A DNA stretch of 33,529 nt from Gemmatimonadota bacterium (GTDB taxonomy: Bacteria > Gemmatimonadota > Gemmatimonadetes > Gemmatimonadales > Gemmatimonadaceae). The stretch covers positions 1 to 33,529 of the forward strand of contig JAQBPZ010000382.1 of assembly GCA_028287225.1 (NCBI GenBank), read 5' to 3'. The position numbers and the translations under genes are program-made. The notes under the pieces were generated by a model. That model saw only the letters and a program-made list of their open reading frames with translations, searched no databases and was not told the origin of the DNA. Positions 18,775 to 30,047 of this stretch are shown piece by piece; position 1 is the stretch's first letter, and the number at the start of each line of letters is the position of its first letter.

Positions 18775-21700
18775 ATGAGACGACACATGGCAACAGGCGA
18801 CGACAAGGGGATCGGGCAGGTGCGGCAGTTGCAGCCCTCGGAACGGTACATCGTGGAGACGGCGCTCCGGGACTCCGAGGCGCGCCATGAGCTCCTGTTT
18901 CACAGTGCGCCCGGGCCCATGTGGGTGCTGGACGTGGAGTCCATGGCGATCCACGCCGTGAACGACGCGGCGCTGGCGCAGTACGGGTACAGCCGCGACG
19001 AGTTCCTCCAGCTGACCCTCCGCGACCTGCGCACCCCGGGCTCCCGTGCCGCCTTCTGGCGCGTCCAGCGGGCCATGCTCGCCGGACAGGACGTGCACGG
19101 CATCTACAAGCACCGCCGACGCGACGGCTCCGTGCTCGACGTCGAGGTCCGCACCAGCACCCTTCCCATCGGCGACGGGCGCCTGCGCCTCATCCTCGCC
19201 ACCGACGTCACCGAGCCGAAGCGCGGCGCCGATTCCGCGCGCTTCCTCGACAAGGCCAGCGGCATCCTCATGGCCTCGCTCGAGCACGATTTTCTCTGCC
19301 GCAACCTCGCCACCCTCGCCGTCCCCGCCCTCGGCGACTGGTGCGTGGTGCATCGCCACATGGACGGTGACACGCTCGCGCTCTGCGGCTACGCGCACGC
19401 GCTCCCGGCCGGCCAGGCGCTCATCGGCGAGCTGTTCGACGACCGCGTGCGCCCCGCGGCCGGCACGCCCCTCCATCGCGCGTGGCGCGACGCCAGCGTC
19501 ATCGAGCTCACCGGCGCGGCGGCGTACGCTGCCGTCAGCGCGTCGCTCGGCGAGCCCAGCGCCGAACGCCTCCGGCTGCTGACCATCGAGGCGGTGCTCT
19601 TCGTCCCCATCATCGGGCGTGGAGGCACGCTCGGCGTCCTCGAGTGCGTGATGGGCGGCACGGAGCGCTCGTTCGACGCCGCCACCCGCGCCCTCGCCAT
19701 CGCCCTCGCGGAGCGGGCCGCGCTCGCGATGGGCAACGCGCTCCGGTATGCCGATGCGCGCGCCGCGGCCATCGCACGCGTCGCACCGGTGCCGCAGTCG
19801 CACGACGCGGCGCAGTCGGCGGCGTGGATGGCCGAGAGCATTCCCGACGGGTACATGGCCCTCGACGCCACGTGGACCCTCACCTACGCGAACAGCGAGG
19901 CCGAGCGGATCTTCGGCCGGCCGCGCGAGGAGCTGGTGGGCCACACGCTGTGGACGCTCTTCCCCGAGGCGGTCGGCAGCGTCTTCGAGGTGGAATACCG
20001 CCGCGCCCGCGACGAGCAGCGCCCCGTGATGTTCGAGGCGTACTACCAGGGGCTCGACATGTGGTTCGAGGTGCACGCGCGCCCCACCCCGCAGACGCTC
20101 GCCGTCTTCTTCCGGGACATCACGCGCCACCGCCGCGCGCTGGCGCGCCAGGCGGAAGACGAGGCGCAGTACCGGGACCTGGTGGAGTCGGCCAACGACC
20201 TGATTCACATGCTCTCGCCCGACGGCCGCGTCCTCTACGCCAACCGCGCATGGCGTGACACCCTGGGCTACACGGAGGAGGAAGTCCGGAAGCTCACCGT
20301 CGCACGGGTGGTGGCGCCGGAATCGCTCGCGCTGTCGCTGTCACGTCAGGCCGAGGCGATGAAGGGGGGCACGCCGAGGGATACGGACCTCACCGTGGTC
20401 CGAAAGGACGGCACGCGCCTGGTGGTCCGCGGGCGCAGCAACTGGCGCTTCGTCGACGGCGTGCCGGTGAACACCCGCAGCATCTACCGTGACGTGACCG
20501 CCGAGGTGCAGGCGCGCGAGCTGCTGGCCCGGGCGCAGCGCACCGAGGCGTCCGCCTATCGTGCGAAGACTGCCTTCCTCGATCGCATGAGCCACGAGAT
20601 GCGCACGCCGCTCACCGCGGTGCTGGGCTTCGCGGGCATCCTCGAGCACAACCGCGCCGGCACCCTCTCGGCGCGCGAGGTGGACTTCGCACGCCGCATC
20701 GGCGTGCAGGCGCGCACGCTGCTCGGGCTGATCGAGGACGTGCTCGCGTACGCCGACATCGAGGCGCGGCGCGTCGACCTCCTCGTCACCCGGGTGGATG
20801 TGCACGCGCTCCTCCGGGAAGTGACGTCGCTCTACCGCGAGGATGCGGCGCGCGCCACCGTCGAGCTGTCCCTGGAGCTGCCCGACGAGCCAGTGGAGGT
20901 GGAGACCGATCGCACGGTGCTGCAACGCGTGATGCGCTACCTGTTGAGCGACGCGGTTCCGCGCGCGGAGGGCGGGCGCGTCGTCGTGCGGCTCGCGCCG
21001 CCCGCCGAGGGCGGGACGTACACGATCACCGTGCGCGCCGAGTCGCGTGACGCCGACCTGCACGCGGGCACGCCGGTGGACGCCACACAGCCGGCCGAGC
21101 TCTCGCTGACGATCGCCGAATCGCTCGCCGCCCTGCTCGGCTTTCCGCTGACGCTGCGGCAGCTGGGGCGCGGCATCACCGAGAGCACCGTGCGCCTGGG
21201 TGGGGAGACGGCGCGCCCGGTGGCGTCGGGCGACAACAGCGCGAAGACGCTGCATGCGATCCTCGTCGCGTCGCCCCTGCCGATCATCGCGTTCGATCCC
21301 GACTGGACCGTGCGCGTCTGGAATGAGGCGGCGGAGGCGCTCTACGGGTGGACGCCGCGAGATGTCATCGAGCGGCGGCTGCCGATGCTGCGCGGGGAGG
21401 ACGACGAGGCGTTCCGCGCGCTGCTGCGGCAGGCGCTCGAGGCGCCGCGCGGCATTGCCGACGTGCCCGCCGTGCACCGGCGGAAGGACGGCACGGTGGT
21501 GGACGTGCACGTCTCGCTCGCGCCGCTCCGCGCGCCCGACGGGCGACTGCGCGGGTTTCTCGGCATCGTCACCGACGTCTCGGAGCGCACCCGGCTGGCC
21601 GACGAGCTGCGGCAGGCCCAGCGGATGGAAGTCATCGGCCGGCTCGCGGGCGGGATCGCGCACGACTTCAACAACCTGCTCACCGTCATCTCGACGCACG

Positions 21701-22701
21701 CGCAGTTCCTGATGCAGGACCTGCCCGCCGAGAGCCCGCTGATGGAGGACGCGGAGGCGATCCAGGAGAGCTCGGCGCGCGCGGCCGCGCTCACGCGTCA
21801 GCTGCTCCTCTTCACGCGCAGGCAGTCGCCGATCCGTCGGCTGGTGGACCTCAACACGATGCTCGCGAACGTCGACCGCATCCTGCGTCGCATGCTCGGG
21901 TCGCACGTGGAGTTCGTGACCCTGCCGTTCCGCGTCGGCGTGTGCGTGGAGGCGGACCCGGGGCAGATCGAGCAGGTCATGATGAACCTCATCCTCAACG
22001 CGCGCGACGCGATGCCGTCGGGCGGCGCGCTGGTGGCGGAGGTGGGCAAGAGCGAGGAGGGGGGCCGCCACTTCGCGACGCTGACCGTGAGCGACACCGG
22101 CATCGGCATGGATGCCGCGACGCAGGAGCGGATCTACGAGCCGTTCTTCACCACGAAGGGGCCGGATCGCGGGACCGGGCTGGGGCTCGCGACGGTCTAC
22201 AGCATCGTGACGGAGTCGGGTGGAGGGATCGACGTGGACAGCCAGCCGGGCGTCGGGACGACGTTCAGGGTGCGCTTCCCGCTGGCCGAGGGGGCGATCC
22301 CGTCCCCCGTCGCTGCGGATGACGAGGGCTCCCTGCTCGGCGCGGAGACCGTGCTGCTGGTGGAGGATCAGGATGCCGTGCGGACCGTGGCGGCGCGCGC
22401 GCTCCGCGCGTACGGGTACACCGTGCTGCTGGCGCGCCATGGCCGGGATGCGCTGGAGGTGCTGCGGACCGCGCCGGCGGTGCACCTGCTGCTCACGGAC
22501 CTGATGATGCCGGAGATGTCGGGCAGCGAGCTCGCGGAGCATGTGCGGGCCCTGCGGCCCGAGGTGCGCATCCTGTTCATGTCCGGCTACTCGGAGACGC
22601 CGGTGTCGCTGACCGATGGACATGCGGACATCCCGCTGGTGCGGAAGCCCTTCGCGGGCGACACGCTGGCGCGCGCGGTTCGGGAGGCGCTGGACGCCTA
22701 G
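18775..22701 (+). CDS. hybrid sensor histidine kinase/response regulator (PAS-GAF-PAS-PAS-HisKA-degenerate HATPase-PAS-HisKA-HATPase-REC)
   Basis: H-boxes DRMSHEMRTPLTAVLG and GGIAHDFNNLLTVIS; NLILNARDAMPSGG, SDTGIGMD, FFTTKGPDRGTGLGL; C-terminal REC LLTDLMMPEMSG. Start could be 18787. Confidence 0.93.
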   Translation: MRRHMATGDDKGIGQVRQLQPSERYIVETALRDSEARHELLFHSAPGPMWVLDVESMAIHAVNDAALAQYGYSRDEFLQLTLRDLRTPGSRAAFWRVQRAMLAGQDVHGIYKHRRRDGSVLDVEVRTSTLPIGDGRLRLILATDVTEPKRGADSARFLDKASGILMASLEHDFLCRNLATLAVPALGDWCVVHRHMDGDTLALCGYAHALPAGQALIGELFDDRVRPAAGTPLHRAWRDASVIELTGAAAYAAVSASLGEPSAERLRLLTIEAVLFVPIIGRGGTLGVLECVMGGTERSFDAATRALAIALAERAALAMGNALRYADARAAAIARVAPVPQSHDAAQSAAWMAESIPDGYMALDATWTLTYANSEAERIFGRPREELVGHTLWTLFPEAVGSVFEVEYRRARDEQRPVMFEAYYQGLDMWFEVHARPTPQTLAVFFRDITRHRRALARQAEDEAQYRDLVESANDLIHMLSPDGRVLYANRAWRDTLGYTEEEVRKLTVARVVAPESLALSLSRQAEAMKGGTPRDTDLTVVRKDGTRLVVRGRSNWRFVDGVPVNTRSIYRDVTAEVQARELLARAQRTEASAYRAKTAFLDRMSHEMRTPLTAVLGFAGILEHNRAGTLSAREVDFARRIGVQARTLLGLIEDVLAYADIEARRVDLLVTRVDVHALLREVTSLYREDAARATVELSLELPDEPVEVETDRTVLQRVMRYLLSDAVPRAEGGRVVVRLAPPAEGGTYTITVRAESRDADLHAGTPVDATQPAELSLTIAESLAALLGFPLTLRQLGRGITESTVRLGGETARPVASGDNSAKTLHAILVASPLPIIAFDPDWTVRVWNEAAEALYGWTPRDVIERRLPMLRGEDDEAFRALLRQALEAPRGIADVPAVHRRKDGTVVDVHVSLAPLRAPDGRLRGFLGIVTDVSERTRLADELRQAQRMEVIGRLAGGIAHDFNNLLTVISTHAQFLMQDLPAESPLMEDAEAIQESSARAAALTRQLLLFTRRQSPIRRLVDLNTMLANVDRILRRMLGSHVEFVTLPFRVGVCVEADPGQIEQVMMNLILNARDAMPSGGALVAEVGKSEEGGRHFATLTVSDTGIGMDAATQERIYEPFFTTKGPDRGTGLGLATVYSIVTESGGGIDVDSQPGVGTTFRVRFPLAEGAIPSPVAADDEGSLLGAETVLLVEDQDAVRTVAARALRAYGYTVLLARHGRDALEVLRTAPAVHLLLTDLMMPEMSGSELAEHVRALRPEVRILFMSGYSETPVSLTDGHADIPLVRKPFAGDTLARAVREALDA

Positions 22702-22714
22702 CCTGGCGGTGGCT

Positions 22715-23268
22715 GGCCACTCAGCCTCGAGCACTCCCGCGCTCGCCATCTCCTGTTCAACTGCGTCGTCCTCTCCTGTTCAACAGCTTCAACACAGAGG
22801 ACGCGGAGGAACTGCAACAGCCGCGGAGGGACGCGGAGGTCGGGCGGGCTACTGATGGAATGGAAAGGTCCAGCCGGACCTGGAGAGCGTATCGTTTCTG
22901 GGGGGTGCGCCACGTGAAGCTGTGCTTGGCGCACTCCCAAAACACCCCCGCTCTGCACTTCACATGAACTTGTTTGGCCAGGACGGAGCTCGTCGCCGCC
23001 TCTGCGTCCCTCCGCGGCTGTTGCAGTTCCTCTGCGTCCTCTGTGTTGAAGCTGTTGCCAAGTACGAGATTGAAGCTCTTGCCAAGCACGAGGTTCAGGC
23101 CTTCTCGCGTCGGGAACGAGCCGTGCGTTCGAATGGATGGGGCGGACCAGAACGGATGCAGCACCTGGTTGTCCTTCACGCTGCTCAGACCGTGGCCGGC
23201 TGAGGGAAGCATCCGTCCAGATCCGTCTCCTCCGTTCGATCGTTTGTCCCCCTTCGACTGAGTGGCCA
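22715..23268. repeat. Composite nested palindromic element E11 (PAL-B ends with CAGAGG-family palindrome inside)
   Basis: Outer ggctggccactcag / ctgagtggccagcc; inner 59-bp arms 22781-22839 / 22999-23057 with two mismatches. Confidence 0.85.
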
Positions 23269-23285
23269 GCCAACGCGACAAGCGC

Positions 23286-24194
23286 TCAGCGCGAGGGAGC
23301 CGAACGGAGGCGCAGGAGCAGGTCGCGTGTGGTTCCCTGGTCCGTGATGAGCAGGAGGATGCGCCACCGGTCCGTCCCTTCGGATTTCTCCAGCGTCGCC
23401 GCGGCCATCGCAGCATTGGCGAGGGGCGCGGCGGTCCTTGCCCAGCCGAGCGATTCGAGCTGTGCCGTGTAGTGGGCGAGCAGCTTGTCCGCCGGGATCG
23501 TCGTCGTCATGGTGAGCTGCGAGCTGACCTCGCCGCCCGACGCGTAGGTCCGCGAGCCCTGCTTCTGCTCGACGCCGGCAGGCGGCGTGAGCGTGGGGAG
23601 ATCGACCGGCGTGCCACTCGCGGTCTGCAGTCCGATCGGGATTCGGCGCACATGGCTCGTGGTGTCGCACACGGGGGAGAAGCTTCCATCGCCTCCCCTG
23701 TTGAGGACGACGTTCACCACCGTCCCCACACCGGCGGTGTCGCCGGTCCTGAGGAAGAGGTACTCGCCGCCGTGGCAGTAGACGCTGGCGGCCGGACGCT
23801 CCGGAGCCGGCTGGAACCCGCCCGGCACCGGGGGCTTCGGCGGCGCGAACCATCCGGCACGCTCGAGGACCGTTGCATATTGCGTGATTGCCGACGCGGG
23901 GCGCGCCGGGGTGTCGAAGGTGAGCGTCGTGAGCACCGCTGACGACGCGCCGCCGAGGACCCTGGCCGGCGCCGGGGGCAGGAGGGCCGCCGGCCAGTCG
24001 CCTGGCGCACGGTCCGCGGTGAACTCCAGCTCGCCCACGAATCCGGCGAGCAGCCCGGTTACGGACCGCACCACCTCGATGGGCACCATGCGCGGCGACG
24101 TGCGCGGCGACGTGCGTGTACCCTGGGCGACCAGCGGAGACGCCGGCGCCACGAGCGCGGCGAGGGTGAGCATGCAGCGTGTGGCGGCGTTCAT
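23286..24194 (-). CDS. hypothetical secreted protein
   Basis: 302 aa; signal-like MNAATRCMLTLAALVAPASPLVAQG; no family recognised. Confidence 0.75.
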   Translation of the reverse strand: MNAATRCMLTLAALVAPASPLVAQGTRTSPRTSPRMVPIEVVRSVTGLLAGFVGELEFTADRAPGDWPAALLPPAPARVLGGASSAVLTTLTFDTPARPASAITQYATVLERAGWFAPPKPPVPGGFQPAPERPAASVYCHGGEYLFLRTGDTAGVGTVVNVVLNRGGDGSFSPVCDTTSHVRRIPIGLQTASGTPVDLPTLTPPAGVEQKQGSRTYASGGEVSSQLTMTTTIPADKLLAHYTAQLESLGWARTAAPLANAAMAAATLEKSEGTDRWRILLLITDQGTTRDLLLRLRSAPSR

Positions 24195-24326
24195 GGTTTC
24201 TCCGGTGGTGACATGCGGAGCTGAACGCTCCCTCGTTCGTCGCGAGTGCGCAAGGCGCGTCGTCTCGTCCCAGTTCCCAGTCATCCTGAGAAACTTTTAA
24301 GGATGCGCTCATGGCCGTGCGGGGCT

Positions 24327-24552
24327 GGCCGCTCAGTCGAAGGGGGCAAACGATTCGACGGAGGGAATGGACCGGGACGGATGACACCTTCCGGCTGACT
24401 CCTCACGAAGGGGTACAGCGGCACATCCCCAAAAACTCTCGTGAGTTTGGATGCTGCCGGGCCTGGACCGGCGCGCCGTGGCCGGCTGAGGGAAGGATCC
24501 GTCCTGCTCCGTCCCCTCCGTCGAATCGTTTGCCCCCTTCGGCTGAGGGACC
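24327..24552. repeat. Palindromic intergenic element E12 (PAL-B family)
   Basis: ggccgctcagtcgaagggggcaaacgattcgacggaggg ... cccctccgtcgaatcgtttgcccccttcggctgagggacc. Confidence 0.88.
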
Positions 24553-24636
24553 AGCCGAGCGCCATCGAGGCGAAGAGCCCGGGCACGAAGCGTGAACTGA
24601 CGTACCGGGAGCGACCGACATCAACCGGAGGGCTCC

Positions 24637-24846
24637 ATGGCCGATCAGGACAGGCAGTCGAAGGACGAACCGTCCGCACGCGATGCATCCCGCGCCAACA
24701 GCGAGCAGAGCGGCTCCGAGGCCGGCGGAGCTGGCTCAGCCCGGTCGGCGGGGAGCGCCGACAATCCCCAGGACGGGAGCGACACCGGGGTAGCGGGCGC
24801 GTCCCGCCCCCGTGGGAAGACCGAGGATCCCGATATCACGCTGTAG
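24637..24846 (+). CDS. small, probably disordered hypothetical protein
   Basis: 69 aa, Ser/Gly/Asp-rich; GGAGGG upstream of ATG at RBS-like distance. Confidence 0.5.
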   Translation: MADQDRQSKDEPSARDASRANSEQSGSEAGGAGSARSAGSADNPQDGSDTGVAGASRPRGKTEDPDITL

Positions 24847-24983
24847 GGGCCGCATGGCCATGGCGGGACCGAACGGGCTCGACGTGCGGGGCGCGTGGGA
24901 TGACAGCGGGGGCATTAGATTCAGAGGCTGCACCCCGGCGCGACAGGCGCCCGGTGCCCGACCTCACCAGCAGACCCCGCCCC

Positions 24984-26654
<1,671 letters not shown>

Positions 26655-26665
26655 CTGGTCAGAGC

Positions 26666-26705
26666 ACCCGGGCCCCTCCAGCGAACAGCCTGGAGGGGCC
26701 CGGGT
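26666..26705. terminator. Strong hairpin between convergent genes (candidate terminator)
   Basis: ACCCGGGCCCCTCCAG-cgaacagc-CTGGAGGGGCCCGGGT, 16-bp perfect stem; no clear T-tract. Confidence 0.7.
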
Positions 26706-26720
26706 CGTTGGAGCATCGAG

Positions 26721-27298
26721 CTACGCGGTCTTCAAGGGCCCGGCGACCTTGTACGACGTGAGGATGACGCCCGTGGGCATCGCTCTCGTGCTCACGAGCT
26801 CGAACGTGCGTGCCGGAGTGCCTTCAGCAAAGAAGCGCTTTCCCGTGCCCAACAGCACCGGGTAGACGATCAGCAGGACTTCTTCCGCGAGCCCATGTTC
26901 GAGCAGCGTCGATGTCAGCGTGGAGCTCCCTGAGAGAATCAGGTCCGGACCGTCCTGCGACTTGATGCGGCGAACGCCCGCGATGAGGTCCGGGCCAACG
27001 CTCTCGAACGGGCCCCATTCGAGGCTCTCCGGACGGTGGGTCACCACGAACTTCCTTGCCGCGTTGAGGCGATCCGCGAACGGCATGCTCGGCGCCTTCG
27101 GCCAGAAGCCCGACCACATGTCGTAGGTCCGACGGCCAAGCAGCAGATCGAACCGCTCACCATGCTCGGCGAGCAGGGCGTCTCGGCCAGCGGGGGTGCG
27201 GTAGGGCGTGGTCCATTCGGCGTACGGGAAGTCGTCTTGCCGGAGCTCTGGATCACGCCGTCCAGCGAGATGTGTTCGATGATCCTGAGCTTTCTCAT
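26721..27298 (-). pseudogene. dihydrofolate reductase family (RibD C-terminal-like) gene with apparent -1 frameshift
   Basis: N-terminus MRKLRIIEHISLDGVIQSSGK (ORF 27041..27298) continues as DDFPYAEWTTPYRTPAGRDALL... (ORF 26721..27437) in another frame; junction near 27236. Confidence 0.8.
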
Positions 27299-27564
27299 TC
27301 GAGTCTCGTGTCCTGCGGTTGGAAGTTCGACGCCTGGGCATTGCGAGGAGCTCAGGCGGGTACTCCGCTAGGCCGTCACCTTTACGACGAACGGCCAGGC
27401 CCGCAGCGGACACGCCGCAGGGAAACCGCGCCAGCACCAGGGCACCTTGAGACGTTCGCAGGACGAGAAGGGCGACGGAGGTCGCGCGGGTCGCGGATGA
27501 TGATATCCTTGCAGTCCGTCGGCGCCCGCCGGCTTCCTGTCGTCACCCGCCCCCGGACAACCTC

Positions 27565-28263
27565 ATGCCAGACACTGCTCCCGCAGCACCGCTCTCCGTC
27601 GGCATGCTGCTCTTCGACGGTGTCACCCAGCTCGATCTGACCGGTCCGTACGAGGTTCTCGCGCGGATGCCGAACACGCGCGTCAGCCTCGTCGCCGAGC
27701 ACCCGCGGCCCGTGCGCACCGAGTGGGGGCTGACGATCACGCCCGACGCCTCGTTCGACAGCGTGCCGGAGATCGATGTCCTCGTCGTGCCGGGCGGATG
27801 GGGCGTGGATGCCCAGCTCGAGAACGCGCGCGTGCTGGAGTTCCTGCGGTCGCGCGGCGCGCAGGCGAAGTACGTCACCTCCGTGTGCAGCGGCGCGCTC
27901 CTCCTCGGCGCGGCGGGCCTGCTCCGCGGCTATCGCGCCACCACCCACTGGCTCTCCCTCCCGCTCCTCGCGCAGTTCGGCGCCGAGCCGGTCGACGAGC
28001 GCGTCGTGCGCGACCGCAACCGCATCACCGGCGGCGGCGTGACCGCGGGCATCGACTTCGCGCTCGTCGTGGCATCGGAGCTCTTCGGCGCCCCCGTCGC
28101 ACAAGGCATCCAGCTGGCGATCGAGTATCGTCCGTCGCCCCCCTTCGACAGCGGGTCGCCGAGCACCGCGCCGAGCGACGTGGTGGAACGTGTACGGCAA
28201 TCGAGCGCACAGACTCTCGCGCGCCGGACGGCCATAGTCGAGCGCATCGGCCGCTCGCTATAG
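27565..28263 (+). CDS. DJ-1/PfpI family protein (isonitrile hydratase-like)
   Basis: LSVGMLLFDGVTQLDLTGPYEVLARMP; nucleophile region TSVCSGALLLGAAGLL; ATTHW. Confidence 0.9.
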   Translation: MPDTAPAAPLSVGMLLFDGVTQLDLTGPYEVLARMPNTRVSLVAEHPRPVRTEWGLTITPDASFDSVPEIDVLVVPGGWGVDAQLENARVLEFLRSRGAQAKYVTSVCSGALLLGAAGLLRGYRATTHWLSLPLLAQFGAEPVDERVVRDRNRITGGGVTAGIDFALVVASELFGAPVAQGIQLAIEYRPSPPFDSGSPSTAPSDVVERVRQSSAQTLARRTAIVERIGRSL

Positions 28264-28309
28264 CAGTCAGGTCGCCGCGAGAACCCTGGTTGCTGTCCCG
28301 GCGTGCTCG

Positions 28310-28354
28310 GCCCTCCCCGCGCCCTCCGCGTTCTCCGCGGTCAAATGCTGTTGA
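28310..28354. repeat. Solo CAGAGG-type arm remnant E13
   Basis: ccctccccgcgccctccgcgttctccgcggtcaaatgctgttgac matches right-arm consensus; no left partner found. Confidence 0.6.
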
Positions 28355-28382
28355 CTGTCACTTCGCAGTCGTGGGTGTCCCC

Positions 28383-29792
28383 TCAACGCCTCGCGCGATC
28401 ACCCAGCTCGGCGTCCCGGAGAAACTGCGCGCGCTCCAGGGCGAGCGCGCACTGGTCGCCGAGTGCGTTGAAGAACGACCGCTCATCCTCGCTGAAATCA
28501 TGGGCGTGCTCGAAGACGAATGTGAGCGCTCCGATCGGCCCGCGCTGGGTCCGCAGCGGGACTGCCGCCCGCGCGCCCGTCCATGGCCGCACGCGCCAGA
28601 CGTCGACGGTCGGGTACGCGGCGAGATAGTCCTCGAAGTTCATGAACAGCGCGCCCGCCTCGAGCACGTCGCGCGCCATGCATGGCGTGGCGCGCGGAAA
28701 GCGATCGAACCGTTCCGCGATGTGCGACTGGATGCCCGCCTGGCGCAGGGTGATGAACTCCGTGCCGTCGTCGCTCAGGACGACCACGCCGCCGCCGAAC
28801 GCTCCGGAGGCCGCGAGTGCCTCGGTGATCACCACCTCCGCCACATCTGCATCGGTGACCGTGGCGCAGAGCGCGCTGGTCACGCGCTGCAGTCGCGTGA
28901 GGAGGTCGGTGGCGGCCTGTGCATGCAGCTCCGCCAATGCGGCGCGCGTGCGTTCGACGCGCTCGCTGTCGTTGAGGCGTGCGCGGTGCATCGCCTGCCC
29001 GCAGAGCTGCCCCAGCGTCACGACGAAACGACGCTCGGTCTCATCGAACAGGTGCGGTGTCGTGAAGCTGATCGCGAACACCCCCCTGACGTCCGTGCCG
29101 GTGCCGAACGGCACGGCGGCGATGGCCTGCGAGCGCATGCGCCGAACAGGATCGTACGCCGGCGCGTACCGTGCCCGGATGGCGTCGAGCGACTCCAGGA
29201 AGACCGGCGCCTGCTCGTGCCAGGCCGCGACGATCGGAAGCGACGCATCCAGCGGGATGCGCGCGAACTCCCGTCGCGTCTCCCCCGGTACGTCGACCGA
29301 CCCTACCATCTCCAGCGTGTCGCCGAACCGGCTCGGCATGAACACCGCGGCCATGTTGGCGCCAAGCGCATCCAGGGCCTCGGTGGCGACCGTGACGGCC
29401 ACCGCGTCCGACGCGAGCGCGTCCGAGAGCGCGGCGGCGATCCTGGCGATGGCCGCCGCCTGGCGAGCGAGCGCCGTACCGAGCTCGTGCTCGTCGGCGC
29501 GGGCGGCTTCGAGCCCGGAGGCGCGGGCCGCCAGCCCGTACAGCCGGTGCTCCACGTCGCTGGACAGATGGAGGAGACGGATGAATTGCCCGTGCGGGGC
29601 CGAGGATTCGCTCGACGCCAGGCGGAGCACTTCCTCCGCCACCCGCTCGGCACCCTCATGGGCCCGCTCGACCTCCTGGCCGAACGAACGCGAAACAGAT
29701 GGTTCGGCGGCATGGCCGGCCGCACCGTCAACAGGGGTCATGAACCTCGCCGGGATCGCATTGATATGCATGAGTTTTCCCGCAGAGCCCAT
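28383..29792 (-). CDS. tandem GAF-domain protein without recognisable output domain
   Basis: Two GAF-like segments (LASDAVAVTVATEALDALGANMAAVFM...; VAEVVITEALAASGAFGGGVVVLSDDGTEF...); ends LGDQCALALERAQFLRDAELGDRARR. Exact start uncertain. Confidence 0.8.
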   Translation of the reverse strand: MGSAGKLMHINAIPARFMTPVDGAAGHAAEPSVSRSFGQEVERAHEGAERVAEEVLRLASSESSAPHGQFIRLLHLSSDVEHRLYGLAARASGLEAARADEHELGTALARQAAAIARIAAALSDALASDAVAVTVATEALDALGANMAAVFMPSRFGDTLEMVGSVDVPGETRREFARIPLDASLPIVAAWHEQAPVFLESLDAIRARYAPAYDPVRRMRSQAIAAVPFGTGTDVRGVFAISFTTPHLFDETERRFVVTLGQLCGQAMHRARLNDSERVERTRAALAELHAQAATDLLTRLQRVTSALCATVTDADVAEVVITEALAASGAFGGGVVVLSDDGTEFITLRQAGIQSHIAERFDRFPRATPCMARDVLEAGALFMNFEDYLAAYPTVDVWRVRPWTGARAAVPLRTQRGPIGALTFVFEHAHDFSEDERSFFNALGDQCALALERAQFLRDAELGDRARR

Positions 29793-29895
29793 GCCTCGGC
29801 GCGCGGGCCCACCATGGTAGTGCTATCCGTTGCTGTGATCGTACCCGACTTACCTCGAAAACCCCCGCGCCGCTTCCACCCGGCATTCGAGGAGA

Positions 29896-29936
29896 TCGCG
29901 AAGGTTCGCTGCCCATTCGCTGGAATTCGCGTACGA
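29896..29936. repeat. Solo GTACGCGA-family end E14
   Basis: gatcgcgaaggttcgctgcccattcgctggaattcgcgtacg resembles the right arm of E9. Confidence 0.6.
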
Positions 29937-30047
29937 TGACCGCCCAGGCCGCGTGGCACAGGGCGGCAGGGTCGACGACGCTTGCCGCTGCGATGCCCGG
30001 CCGCCATATACTGCGCCTGAGACACTCACCCCGAGCACCGAACCGCC

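Noticed and set aside
20341-22749. 802-aa minus-strand ORF
   Set aside because: Shadow ORF opposite the hybrid histidine kinase.
26666-26705. Member of the palindromic repeat family
   Set aside because: Short 16-bp stem with 8-nt loop and no shared module; best seen as an ordinary bidirectional terminator-like hairpin.
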